Shown: positions 8,724-16,064, numbered from the stretch's first letter. The stretch: DNA of 26,262 nucleotides from UBA4729 sp038236865 (GCA_038236865.1 JBBRZI010000009.1:1-26262); one strand, 5' to 3'. A program made the numbers and translations. Notes: generated from the letters alone by a model not told the origin.

Positions 8724-9031
8724 GTCATTTTTCCTCCTACTTTCTTAGAAAAGTATTGCCGTATTTGATATACATACAACCAGTATCGTTCTAATATTAG
8801 GCCATATGCTCGAAACGAGGACTACGTGTTTAATATTCATACTTCAAATATTGCACAGGCCGTTGGCCACCACGAGCACATTTAATTTTACACCGTTAAA
8901 GCTTGGGAGCGAATACGCCAGCCTCGATAAAGCAGTGAATCAATGGTATTATGTGTGACTAGAATCACACACAAGCATAAGCGGCTCGAGTTACGCTATA
9001 ACTAATACTACGTAAGTAAAGGAAAACAGAA
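8724..9031. other. 308-base divergent intergenic region between exporter and VKOR operon
   Basis: No credible gene. It holds the exporter's AGGAGG site, a perfect 10-bp palindrome CTAATATTAG near 8790-8799, the short inverted repeats CTCGAAACGAG and GGCCGTTGGCC, a CRP-type palindrome at 8952-8971 and the AAAGGA site of the 185-aa gene. A weak exporter promoter may exist (TTGTAT, 16 bp, AATACT on the minus strand). Confidence 0.7.
8952..8971 (+). promoter_or_regulatory. CRP-type operator upstream of the VKOR operon
   Basis: TGTGTGA at 8952-8958 and TCACACA at 8965-8971 form a perfect inverted repeat with a 6-bp centre. It contains the exact CRP consensus TGTGA-N6-TCACA. The best -10 candidate downstream is TATAAC (8997-9002), with no recognisable -35, which would suit an activator-dependent promoter. 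The centre would then be about -47.5, not a canonical CRP position, so activation versus repression is open. A CRP/FNR-family protein is encoded at 15397-16050. Confidence 0.7.
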
Positions 9032-9589
9032 ATGGCAAAAACAGCCAGACAATCATCAGATAGAAAAACAATCGATAAAGTATTTGTGCTACTCGGGGTC
9101 GCCATGACAGCTACCCTGATTGCCGTTGGCGGCCTAGCCTGGCACGCCAGTAATTTTGCATTTACCAGCGTACGCACCGAGCTGGCCGCCCAAAAAGTTT
9201 ACTTCCCGCCACTTGGCAGCCCCGGCCTCGACCCCGCTGAGTTCCCTGACCTCCAACAATACGCTGGACAGCTCGTCGATAACGGCCCCAAAGCCAAGGC
9301 GTACGCCAATGGCTTCATCGGTCGGCACCTCGAAAAAGTTGCCGGTGGACTAACCTACTCCGAGGTCAGCGCTCTCGCCATGAAAGATCCGACGAACCCA
9401 AAATTAGTCGGGCAAAAAGCCACGCTATTCCAAGGTGAAACACTGCGCGGCCTCCTCCTCGGTGATGGCTACGCCTACTGGACCTTCGGGTCAATCGCCC
9501 AGTACGCCGCAATCGCTGCCTTTACCGGTGCAGCCGTAATGGCCGTATTGGTCGCCTTTGGTGTCCGCCACCTCGCAAAGCAGAAGTAA
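9032..9589 (+). CDS. Two-span membrane protein paired with VKOR
   Basis: A 185-aa uncharacterised protein with one N-terminal membrane helix (about residues 19-41) and one C-terminal helix (about 152-176). A soluble loop of about 110 residues on the outer side contains PPLGSPGLDPAEFPDLQQYA and GETLRGLLLGDGYAYW. It is preceded by AAAGGA 8 nt from the ATG. It reminds me of actinobacterial membrane proteins often mislabelled as LigA-type dioxygenases, but no dioxygenase signature is visible and I do not assign that function. It lies 24 nt before the VKOR gene and shares its upstream palindrome, so a role connected with envelope redox or protein folding is plausible. The loop has no cysteines, so it is not itself a thiol oxidoreductase. 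Confidence 0.8.
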   Translation: MAKTARQSSDRKTIDKVFVLLGVAMTATLIAVGGLAWHASNFAFTSVRTELAAQKVYFPPLGSPGLDPAEFPDLQQYAGQLVDNGPKAKAYANGFIGRHLEKVAGGLTYSEVSALAMKDPTNPKLVGQKATLFQGETLRGLLLGDGYAYWTFGSIAQYAAIAAFTGAAVMAVLVAFGVRHLAKQK

Positions 9590-9613
9590 CAAAGTAAAGG
9601 AACACTCTCGACC

Positions 9614-10222
9614 ATGGCAAAAATCAAGCTCAGCACATTCTGGCGCGCCAATGCCCTCGCTCTCCTCTTGCTCACAAGCGGTGTGGTCGGCTTTGTCGCC
9701 TCGTTCGTGCTGACGCTTGATAAATTTAAGGTCTTAGAAAATCCTAGCTTCGTGCCGGGCTGCAACATCAACCCAATCATTAGTTGCGGCTCGGTGATGT
9801 CAACCCACCAAGCAGGAGTATTCGGCTTTGCCAACTCCCTGCTTGGCATCGCGGGGTTTGCGGCCCTAATCGGACTTGCGCTCGCCTTACTCGCCGGGGC
9901 AAATTTCAAGCGTTGGCTATGGTTACTGCTACAAACTGGCACCAGCCTCGGTCTCGTGTTCGTGGGCTGGCTCATCTTCGAAAGCCTGTATCGTATCGGC
10001 ACCCTTTGCCCTTACTGTATGGCCGTCTGGTTCGTCACCATCGCCACTTTTTGGTACATTACCCTCCATAACCTACGCCAAAATATTATTACTACACCCC
10101 GACGCCTCAAAGCCAGTGTTGGGTTCGTGCAACGCCACCACGTCGACATACTGATCCTCGGCTACGTTATCCTCGCCGGTCTGATCCTGCACCGCTTCTG
10201 GTACTATTTCAACCCGTTCTAG
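9614..10222 (+). CDS. VKOR-family membrane thiol oxidoreductase
   Basis: A 202-aa integral membrane protein of the vitamin K epoxide reductase family, the DsbB-analogous enzyme that passes electrons from a periplasmic-side thioredoxin-like partner to quinone. The active-site pair is C132-P-Y-C135, in IGTLCPYCMAVW. The shuttle-loop pair is C50 and C58, in VPGCNINPIISC. The family segment GFANSLLGIAGF is also present. Four or five hydrophobic helices fit the fold. There is no fused thioredoxin domain, so a separate DsbA-like partner must exist outside the window. It is second in a two-gene operon, with a GGA-type ribosome site about 11 nt upstream. A likely job is disulfide formation in exported proteins. 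Confidence 0.92.
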   Translation: MAKIKLSTFWRANALALLLLTSGVVGFVASFVLTLDKFKVLENPSFVPGCNINPIISCGSVMSTHQAGVFGFANSLLGIAGFAALIGLALALLAGANFKRWLWLLLQTGTSLGLVFVGWLIFESLYRIGTLCPYCMAVWFVTIATFWYITLHNLRQNIITTPRRLKASVGFVQRHHVDILILGYVILAGLILHRFWYYFNPF

Positions 10223-10253
10223 GCCTAAGCCCCCGAAAAGTACTGACCTCTGT

Positions 10254-10259
10254 TATACT
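10254..10259 (+). promoter_or_regulatory. Possible extended -10 promoter (TGT-TATACT)
   Basis: An extended -10 element after the VKOR stop, with no good -35. It would transcribe rightwards from about 10266 through a 9-bp inverted repeat towards the 26-codon reading frame at 10333. Confidence 0.35.
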
Positions 10260-10284
10260 ATAGAGTAATGAGTTCTCTATCTAT

Positions 10285-10338
10285 CGGCATAGTAACTTAA
10301 TAACCCAACTATCTTTTGAACTAAAAATAACTATGCCG
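10285..10338 (+). repeat. 9-bp inverted repeat overlapping a small ORF start
   Basis: CGGCATAGT (10285-10293) and ACTATGCCG (10330-10338) are exact inverted copies with a 36-nt loop. The right arm contains the ATG of the small reading frame at 10333, so folding would hide that start codon. This may be chance. Confidence 0.4.
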
Positions 10339-10413
10339 CCGACTAATAGAGGTGGTCGTGGCTACTTTGACGAGCTGGTTGCCAGATTACAAAAAGAGTT
10401 GATTATTGGTTAG
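10333..10413 (+). CDS. Possible 26-aa small protein or gene remnant
   Basis: A short frame, ATG 10333 to TAG 10413, encoding a 26-residue peptide starting MPPTNRGGRGYFDEL and ending KELIIG. The basic N-terminus plus amphipathic helix look protein-like rather than random, and the third-base pattern resembles the neighbours. There is no Shine-Dalgarno. The stop lies one base from the convergent stop of the 847-aa gene. It could be a true small protein, or the surviving 5' end of a longer gene truncated when the AT-rich island to its right was inserted. I do not recognise the family. Confidence 0.3.
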   Translation: MPPTNRGGRGYFDELVARLQKELIIG

Positions 10414-10414
10414 C

Positions 10415-12958
10415 TTACGCAGCCTTTGCTACTACTTCACTTCTTACCCTATCGTAGGCAAGCTTATAAATCTCGGGGTACTTCTTACTGAACGCTTCCC
10501 GGCTTGAGTAACCGTAACGGTCCCAGCGTCCATCTGTATAGCCAACTTCATTCGGAGATATTTTATTAGCAATTTTCTGCGGATCTGCGCCCAAAGCAAG
10601 CATTTCATCAATTTTATGCACCCAAACCTTGTCTACTTCGGGGGAATCTAATAGATCATTGACGTCAATGTTAGCACCGAATTTCATTGCTTCTGTAAGG
10701 TTATACAGGACATCATTCGGATCCATAGCAGCCACCACATCTTCAATAGTCAGATTTGCACCGTTCTCATTCAACCGCTCAAAGTGCTCAAGTATATATT
10801 TAGGCTCAGCCTGCATATTCGCTACTATGTTGCCGACTTCGGCCCCTGCTTTTAGCAAATCATCGATGTTTTCGCCTGTATAGTATGCACCCAGCCCATT
10901 CATAATTTCGTTAGTATCGGCACCCGCTGCCAGCAACTTAGTCATTTCGTGCTTGATATGATATGCATCGAAAACTCCGCTCCGAAGTATTGCGTCTGGC
11001 TCAATACCAGCACTTAGCAACGTTCGTATGAAATCATGGCTGGTATCTTCTCGATTGAAGCCGCCATCTGAATTTGAGCCGCTACCATGCCTTTTTGCGG
11101 TCGCAAGGAAAGACATAGCTTCATCTCCCGATATTCCAGCCACCACCAATTGTCTTGCAGTATCGCCAAGGTTTCTGTTGCTATAACTTAAATCAAGTTC
11201 TAGCATATTTTTAATCGTCTCTAGCTTGGCGCCTTCTTTAAGATATAGTGCAAGATGATTTGTATCTAATCTTGGCTTCAAATCCTTGATTAAGCCATCA
11301 ACATCAACTCTTGCACCTATCTTAGAAAGATCCCGTAAGTTATCAAATCTTTCCTTCTCGGTAAGTGCATTTGCTATTCCATCGGGCGTAATAGTTGCGC
11401 CAATTTGTGAAAGTGCATGATAATTTCTAAGCTGTCCTAAAGGCTTAAATTTTCCAGCAAGCTCATCTGGGTCAAGGTCTGCGCCCTTCTCCTGAAGTTT
11501 ACTAAATACTCTTAGCTGATCCGTAGTTTCAAACTGGTTATACAAATCACTTAAGTCTATATGCGCACCAGCTTCCATGAGTTGATCAATGTGTTCAAAT
11601 CTTGCTTCAGGATGTAGCTTGTTGGCAATAATACTTGAATCGTAACCCTGTCTTAAAAACCGACCCAGATTAGTCTCTAGCTCAGAAGCAGATGTTACCA
11701 TCAACTCTGCTTCTTTTACGTCAATTCCTTCTGTTTCTGCAAGCTGCTGTAAGTTCTTAGCCCTGTCTCTTTTAAACTGTTCTACCCGCGGATCTTTTGC
11801 GTAGGTATCTATGTATCTAATAGGACGTTCAGTCTCGTATAAAAATAAAAGCTCTTCGCGACTAAAAGGTTCATCATTTTGAAATTTTCTGTCCATCTGT
11901 ATGAGCATTTGCTTATCCTCAAAAGCCTGAAGAAATTTTTCACCACCAGGAAGCTGCTTAACTTTTTCTTGAACTGTTGGAACAAGAGCATCTTCCACAT
12001 ACTGACTAGCCCCACCCTTAAGACCTGACAACTCAACTACTTGGCCATGCTCGTCCAAACGGACAGAGGCAGCCGCTGTTGGGCTGACTTTGCCAGTCTC
12101 TGGATCTTGCAAATGGAATAACAAGAATTTCCCACCATTGCGTGTGTATGATTCGGCCATTGGGCGCCCAGCAATACACCAAGGCGTACCTTCTGCGGCT
12201 TCTGTTATTGCTTGAATGTCGTCACTCGAATACTCTTTCCACTCACCACGGACATCTTCTGGTTTCTCAGGAGTTGAGATTACAGCTTTTTGGTCGAGAA
12301 GCATGTGGCTATATAACTTATTGAAGTTACCATTCTTGACTAGTTTAGCGACATTTTGATCATCTCCACCTTGATCTTTTACTGCTTCAAAAACCTTACA
12401 GAGTGCTGCTGGGTTTAACTGTGGATAAGGGGCAACCGTTCCGCTAGAACGCTTGCTATAGTTCCCCTTTTGCTTATCAAAGGTGCCTAAATGAGACATA
12501 CCATCCCAGGCATAGAGCTTAAACCAAACTGGGTACTGGTCGCCTGTTGCTTCTAGGTAATCACGCCAAGACTCCAAGGCAGTTCTTTGCGATTCTTGAA
12601 GTTGACCAATCAGTTCATCCTTTTCACGATTCCCTAAATACATGTCACCTAGCCCATTATCTCGAGCTATTTGTTTTTGCTGCACCCAATACCCATCAGA
12701 TACGTCTTGAGGCTTGATAACGAGTTCCTCGACTGCGCTATCCCAAACCCTTGTCTCTACGCCCTCGTGTTGCAAAAGCTTCGTCAATCGTGCCAGATGT
12801 GCTCCGATCCGACGTTCACTATTAGATCTTACCTGTTCATCACCCCTATTCTCGGCATGAACTACAGAGTTTTCAACACGTTGCTGCTCAGCTAGATTTG
12901 GCATTAAGCTACGCAGTGTTGCTGCATCATTGAGTTGGTTAGGAATGTTTTCTGACAT
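10415..12958 (-). CDS. 847-aa repeat protein of unknown function (possible horizontally acquired effector)
   Basis: An unrecognised cytosolic-looking protein without signal peptide or membrane helices. The N-terminal ~400 residues are mainly charged and helical. They contain a block TPWCIAGRPMAESY followed by GGKFLLFHL (about residues 262-286). That resembles a W-C-x-A...Y...G pattern I recall from uncharacterised phage and plasmid proteins. From about residue 422 to 815 there are roughly a dozen degenerate units of about 28 residues. Their core is L-x3-G-A/I-x-(I/L/V), then a D/P-rich turn and a second short helix; examples are SKIGARVDVDGLI, LQEKGADLDPDEL and MKFGANIDVNDLL. Ankyrin repeats are 33 residues, so this is probably another alpha-solenoid. 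The gene is visibly AT-richer than its neighbours and stands alone. A -10 (TAAAAT) places transcription at the ATG, with no ribosome site. Roles in host interaction or defence are speculation. Confidence 0.85.
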   Translation of the reverse strand: MSENIPNQLNDAATLRSLMPNLAEQQRVENSVVHAENRGDEQVRSNSERRIGAHLARLTKLLQHEGVETRVWDSAVEELVIKPQDVSDGYWVQQKQIARDNGLGDMYLGNREKDELIGQLQESQRTALESWRDYLEATGDQYPVWFKLYAWDGMSHLGTFDKQKGNYSKRSSGTVAPYPQLNPAALCKVFEAVKDQGGDDQNVAKLVKNGNFNKLYSHMLLDQKAVISTPEKPEDVRGEWKEYSSDDIQAITEAAEGTPWCIAGRPMAESYTRNGGKFLLFHLQDPETGKVSPTAAASVRLDEHGQVVELSGLKGGASQYVEDALVPTVQEKVKQLPGGEKFLQAFEDKQMLIQMDRKFQNDEPFSREELLFLYETERPIRYIDTYAKDPRVEQFKRDRAKNLQQLAETEGIDVKEAELMVTSASELETNLGRFLRQGYDSSIIANKLHPEARFEHIDQLMEAGAHIDLSDLYNQFETTDQLRVFSKLQEKGADLDPDELAGKFKPLGQLRNYHALSQIGATITPDGIANALTEKERFDNLRDLSKIGARVDVDGLIKDLKPRLDTNHLALYLKEGAKLETIKNMLELDLSYSNRNLGDTARQLVVAGISGDEAMSFLATAKRHGSGSNSDGGFNREDTSHDFIRTLLSAGIEPDAILRSGVFDAYHIKHEMTKLLAAGADTNEIMNGLGAYYTGENIDDLLKAGAEVGNIVANMQAEPKYILEHFERLNENGANLTIEDVVAAMDPNDVLYNLTEAMKFGANIDVNDLLDSPEVDKVWVHKIDEMLALGADPQKIANKISPNEVGYTDGRWDRYGYSSREAFSKKYPEIYKLAYDRVRSEVVAKAA

Positions 12959-12964
12959 ATTTTT

Positions 12965-12970
12965 ATTTTA
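12965..12970 (-). promoter_or_regulatory. Predicted -10 of a leaderless promoter for the 847-aa gene
   Basis: TAAAAT on the minus strand lies 6 nt before ATG 12958. A start 7 nt past the hexamer would fall exactly on the A of the ATG. The flank is very AT-rich, there is no Shine-Dalgarno, and I see no clear -35. Confidence 0.4.
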
Positions 12971-13050
12971 ATACTTAACATATAATATATTAGCATAAGT
13001 TTTGTTATTTTGCAAGTATATAGTTTCCTCAAAACCTATTTGTTCTATGG

Positions 13051-13056
13051 TAAGAT
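13051..13056 (+). promoter_or_regulatory. Predicted extended -10 promoter of ychF
   Basis: TGG-TAAGAT (hexamer 13051-13056) predicts a start near 13063, about 23 nt before the ychF ATG. A GAAAGG ribosome site lies in between. The -35 is weak. Confidence 0.45.
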
Positions 13057-13085
13057 TAACGGATGAAAATGAAAGGTTGGTTTGT

Positions 13086-14165
13086 ATGCTGAGCATAGGT
13101 ATCGTCGGCTTGCCTAATGTTGGCAAATCCACCCTGTTTAACGCCCTGACTGGCAGCAATATTCTGGCGGCCAACTATCCGTTTGCGACCATCGAACCCA
13201 ATACCGGCATCGTGCCCGTGCCCGACCCCCGTTTGGGCCAGCTGGGCGAGCTCTACCATACCAACAAAATCGTACCGGCCACGACGACGTTCGTCGATAT
13301 TGCCGGGCTGGTAGCGGGCGCCAGCCAAGGCGAAGGCCTCGGCAACCAGTTTTTAGCCCACATCCGCACCTGCAACGCCATCGTGCAAGTTGTTCGGGCA
13401 TTCAAAGACACAAATGTGATACACGTCGACGAGCAGCCCGACCCGCGTAAAGATATTGACGTCATTAACACCGAGTTAGTTCTAGCCGATCTGCAAACCG
13501 TCCAAAAACGGCTACCTCGGCTCGAAAAAGAAGCCCGCATCAATCCCAAACTCAAACCCAATGCCGATACACTCCAACGCGTCCATGATCTGTTAGACGC
13601 CGGTACTCCCCTGTGGAGCCAGACCGATATCGACGCCACGCACATTGCCGATTTGCAACTACTGACCGCCAAGCCCGTTATTTATTTATTCAACCTCGAC
13701 GAAGCCGGCCTGGGCGACAACGCGCACCAGGCGCAGCTCCGTGAATTGGTCGCACCGGCCCAATCACTGTTTGTCTGTGCCAAGCTCGAGAGCGAGCTTA
13801 AGGACCTCGACCCAGCCGACGCGGCTGAGCTATTAGAGAGCTATGGGCAGTCAGAATCCGGCCTGGTTCAACTTATTCACGCGGCTTACAAAACTCTCGG
13901 CCTGCAGAGCTACTTGACGGCCGGCGCACCCGAAGTCCGTGCCTGGACGATCCCGGTTGGCGCCACCGCCCCCCAAGCGGCCGGAGTCATCCATGGTGAC
14001 TTTGAGCGCGGCTTTATCGCCGCCGAAATCGTCGACTATACCGATCTCCTCGCGACTGGCTCTCTCGCGGCCGCCCGCAGTAGCGGCAAGGTCCGCACCG
14101 AAGGCAAAACCTACGTTATGCAACCCGATGACGTCGTCGAATTTAGGTTTAACGTTTCTAAATAG
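13086..14165 (+). CDS. ychF: Redox/translation-associated P-loop ATPase YchF (OLA1 family)
   Basis: A 359-aa member of the Obg-related YchF/OLA1 family, cytoplasmic and ribosome-associated, and unusual among TRAFAC GTPases in preferring ATP. The motifs are G1 GLPNVGKST (residues 8-16), the family segment NYPFATIEPN (about 33-42), G3 DIAGLV (about 68-73) and the altered G4 FNLDE. FNLDE replaces NKxD and underlies the relaxed nucleotide preference. A helical coiled-coil insert (about 120-160) and a C-terminal TGS domain (VRAWTIPVGATAPQAAG to VQPDDVVEFRFNV-like end) complete it. I start it at ATG 13086, giving the canonical MLSIGIVGLPNVGKST. The upstream ATG at 13002 adds 28 non-family residues and lies upstream of the promoter. 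It converges on the PH-domain gene with a 9-nt gap. Confidence 0.95.
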   Translation: MLSIGIVGLPNVGKSTLFNALTGSNILAANYPFATIEPNTGIVPVPDPRLGQLGELYHTNKIVPATTTFVDIAGLVAGASQGEGLGNQFLAHIRTCNAIVQVVRAFKDTNVIHVDEQPDPRKDIDVINTELVLADLQTVQKRLPRLEKEARINPKLKPNADTLQRVHDLLDAGTPLWSQTDIDATHIADLQLLTAKPVIYLFNLDEAGLGDNAHQAQLRELVAPAQSLFVCAKLESELKDLDPADAAELLESYGQSESGLVQLIHAAYKTLGLQSYLTAGAPEVRAWTIPVGATAPQAAGVIHGDFERGFIAAEIVDYTDLLATGSLAAARSSGKVRTEGKTYVMQPDDVVEFRFNVSK

Positions 14166-14174
14166 TTGACCGCG

Positions 14175-15221
14175 CTAGTGAACGCCATTCATGGGCAGCC
14201 CTGGCCCCGCCGACCCGCTCGGAGAAATAACTGAGCGCCGCACCACACTCTGACGCTGAGCATACTTGCGATTTCGTAGCACCATTGGCAATTTAGAATA
14301 GGCAATTCGGAATGGGTTAATTTCTATGCCCAGAGAGCCCAGACTAGTTGGTAAGCGATTCGATACGGATTGTTGGGTGGTTTTAGCAGCCGTAGCGAAC
14401 ACTTGGTACTTCTTAAATATTTCATCGCGACCCGCCTGGTACAGTTCGGCTAGGTCTCTATCGTTAGCCCTCGGATCTAGATTGGGTTTGGGAAGTGACA
14501 GCTGTTGTTCCACCGTGTCTGGCCCGATTGTATTGGTGGAAGCTCCGTAAATTGGCTCGTCCACTTCTGTCAAAGTCGGGCCTTTCTGCAAGCCATAGGA
14601 TTTGAGCAAACTTTTCGAGAATAGATAATCAGATATTTCCGGGCTGGGCGGGATTGGTCGTGCCGGGATGACAGACTGCTGTACGGAAGTACTGGCAGCA
14701 GCTTTAGCCTCTTTTAACTGGCGGCGTAACTCCTCTTGATGCTCGTGTTGGGCCAACAGATATGCCTGTAACTGTTCGTTAATTTTCTCGAGGTGCTGCT
14801 GTTGCGTTTGCCCTTGATTCATTACCTCCTGCTTGACCTCGGCCATGCGGTTTTGAATATGATTGATGAGTTTGCGGAGGCGCTGTTGGTTATAGCTCGT
14901 AAAGCGCAGGCTTTTGATGCCGGTGCTGACTGTAATATGGGCACCCAATAAGCGGTGGCTGTAGTCAATCTGGTTGATCATCTCGAAACGGACGTCTTCA
15001 ACCGTCAGGTATCTTAGGGGCTTTTTATCTATCAACAGCAGGCGGATATTCGTCGCACATAACAGTGCGAATCCACCTTCGTAGTAGCCATTCACGCACT
15101 CAAATATTTCTTCGTCCGGCATGAGAATACTTGGCAGTTCCGAAAGCTCCGTCCTGCCCCAAGCCCGCTGATTAAAGTGAATACCCTTTAATTGCTGCTC
15201 GACGGATTTTAGGCTCACCAT
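14175..15221 (-). CDS. Bacterial PH-domain protein with coiled coil
   Basis: A 348-aa cytoplasmic protein. Residues about 28-125 look like a bacterial pleckstrin-homology (bPH) domain. It starts LMPDEEIFECVNGYYEGGFALL, then the strand ATNIRLLLIDKKPL, then IDYSHRLLGAHITVSTGIKSLRF and a closing helix (LRKLINHIQNRM). A Gln/Glu-rich coiled coil follows (about 125-180, LEKINEQLQAYLLAQHEHQE), then a proline-rich linker and a disordered tail. ATG 15221 has AGGAG 8 nt upstream. Bacterial PH domains often self-assemble or bind membranes; the exact role is unknown. It is divergent from the CRP-family gene. A CRP-like site centred at -41.5 from its predicted start suggests it is a target of that regulator. 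Confidence 0.78.
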   Translation of the reverse strand: MVSLKSVEQQLKGIHFNQRAWGRTELSELPSILMPDEEIFECVNGYYEGGFALLCATNIRLLLIDKKPLRYLTVEDVRFEMINQIDYSHRLLGAHITVSTGIKSLRFTSYNQQRLRKLINHIQNRMAEVKQEVMNQGQTQQQHLEKINEQLQAYLLAQHEHQEELRRQLKEAKAAASTSVQQSVIPARPIPPSPEISDYLFSKSLLKSYGLQKGPTLTEVDEPIYGASTNTIGPDTVEQQLSLPKPNLDPRANDRDLAELYQAGRDEIFKKYQVFATAAKTTQQSVSNRLPTSLGSLGIEINPFRIAYSKLPMVLRNRKYAQRQSVVRRSVISPSGSAGPGLPMNGVH

Positions 15222-15246
15222 GGCTTTTTCTCCTGCTAACTACCTC

Positions 15247-15252
15247 ATTGTA
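15247..15252 (-). promoter_or_regulatory. Predicted -10 of the PH-domain gene
   Basis: TACAAT on the minus strand (15247-15252) gives a predicted start near 15240, about 18 nt before the ATG. No -35 consensus is present upstream, as expected for a promoter needing an activator. Confidence 0.45.
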
Positions 15253-15273
15253 GGCCCCTTTTTTTAATTCAGT

Positions 15274-15289
15274 TGTGAGAATAATTACG
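15274..15289 (+). promoter_or_regulatory. CRP-like site between the PH-domain gene and the regulator gene
   Basis: TGTGA (15274-15278), 6 bp, TTACG (15285-15289): 8 of 10 positions match TGTGA-N6-TCACA. The centre, 15281.5, is 41.5 bp upstream of the predicted start of the PH-domain gene. This is the standard class II CRP activation position. Confidence 0.45.
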
Positions 15290-15361
15290 GTTCTGGCAGG
15301 AAATCGTTACTACTGGCCCGGCTTCATACGTTAAAACAGTGAATACTGATGTAGAAATAAC

Positions 15362-15390
15362 TGGACTTTTCCACAGTTTATCCGCATAAT
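15362..15390 (+). promoter_or_regulatory. Predicted leaderless promoter of the CRP-family gene
   Basis: -35 TGGACT (15362-15367), 17-bp spacer, -10 CATAAT (15385-15390). The predicted start coincides with the A of ATG 15397, and no Shine-Dalgarno is present. Confidence 0.5.
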
Positions 15391-15396
15391 CTAATC

Positions 15397-16050
15397 ATGT
15401 TGGCTACCTTTAGACAAATGGCCGAGCTCGTCGAGACGTTCCGAACTCGAGGCGTTAAGCAAACGTATCGAAAAGGTGATCTTATTATTCGGCCGGGCGA
15501 AGTACCGTCAGGCATTTTTTACATCTCCGAAGGCCTAGTCAAAGCCTACACAATGACGAAGTATCACGAGGAAAGCCTACTTATTATCCGCAAACGGGAT
15601 GAGTTCTTCCCGCTGATATGGGCGATTACTGGCGAGGAGCGTCAGATTATATATCAAGCACTCGCGCCAACTATTGTCTGGAAAATCAGCCGAGCTACCT
15701 TCCTGAACCACCTCGTGCAAAAACCTGACGCGCTCGCTCCCCTGCTCGACATGACAATAGAAATGTACCGGCTACACAGCGAGCGGATTTTTAACTTAGA
15801 GTACCGGACCGTTCGGGAACGCTTGCTCTCGTTCCTGCTGACAATGGCCGATCGGTTTGGACAGGAGACCGCCGAGGGCATCCTGATAGTGGCTCCGCTC
15901 CGACATCAAGATATCGCGAGTTCGGTCAACGCCACACGCGAGACAACCAGCCGGGAGCTATCGGCCCTCGAGCGTAAGGGACTGCTTACGAATAAACAAT
16001 CATTAATCGTACTCAGAGACATCGACGCCATCAGGCATTATCTCGAATAA
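15397..16050 (+). CDS. CRP/FNR-family transcriptional regulator
   Basis: A 217-aa cytoplasmic DNA-binding regulator. The N-terminal cyclic-nucleotide-binding-like beta roll spans about residues 15-115 (KGDLIIRPGEVPSGIFYISEG). A long dimer helix follows (about 115-145), then a C-terminal winged helix (about 150-217). The recognition helix RETTSRELSALE aligns with E. coli CRP RETVGR. The Arg, Glu and Arg corresponding to R180, E181 and R185, which read TGTGA, are all kept. There are no cysteines, so it is not an Fe-S FNR sensor. The cAMP pocket is doubtful: the usual GEL...RS becomes DEF...RQ. The ligand is unknown. Two CRP-like sites (8952-8971, 15274-15289) are candidate targets. It is transcribed divergently from the PH-domain gene and is probably leaderless. 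Confidence 0.9.
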   Translation: MLATFRQMAELVETFRTRGVKQTYRKGDLIIRPGEVPSGIFYISEGLVKAYTMTKYHEESLLIIRKRDEFFPLIWAITGEERQIIYQALAPTIVWKISRATFLNHLVQKPDALAPLLDMTIEMYRLHSERIFNLEYRTVRERLLSFLLTMADRFGQETAEGILIVAPLRHQDIASSVNATRETTSRELSALERKGLLTNKQSLIVLRDIDAIRHYLE

Positions 16051-16064
16051 TTAGTTCGAGATAA
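16038..16064. terminator. Convergent hairpin between regulator and phosphoribosyltransferase genes
   Basis: TTATCTCGAA (16038-16047), a 7-nt loop, then TTCGAGATAA (16055-16064): a perfect 10-bp stem between two converging genes, overlapping the regulator stop. It lacks a strong T-run, so bidirectional termination is a position-based inference. Confidence 0.55.

Noticed and set aside
13002..13085. Upstream ATG for ychF
   Set aside because: The 28 extra residues do not belong to the family, and the predicted promoter lies within this stretch.
15367..15386. Two DnaA-box-like 9-mers (TTTTCCACA, TTATCCGCA)
   Set aside because: Each has one mismatch and both lie inside the spacer and -10 region of the regulator promoter. 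No dnaA, dnaN or AT-rich unwinding region is nearby, so chance is likely.
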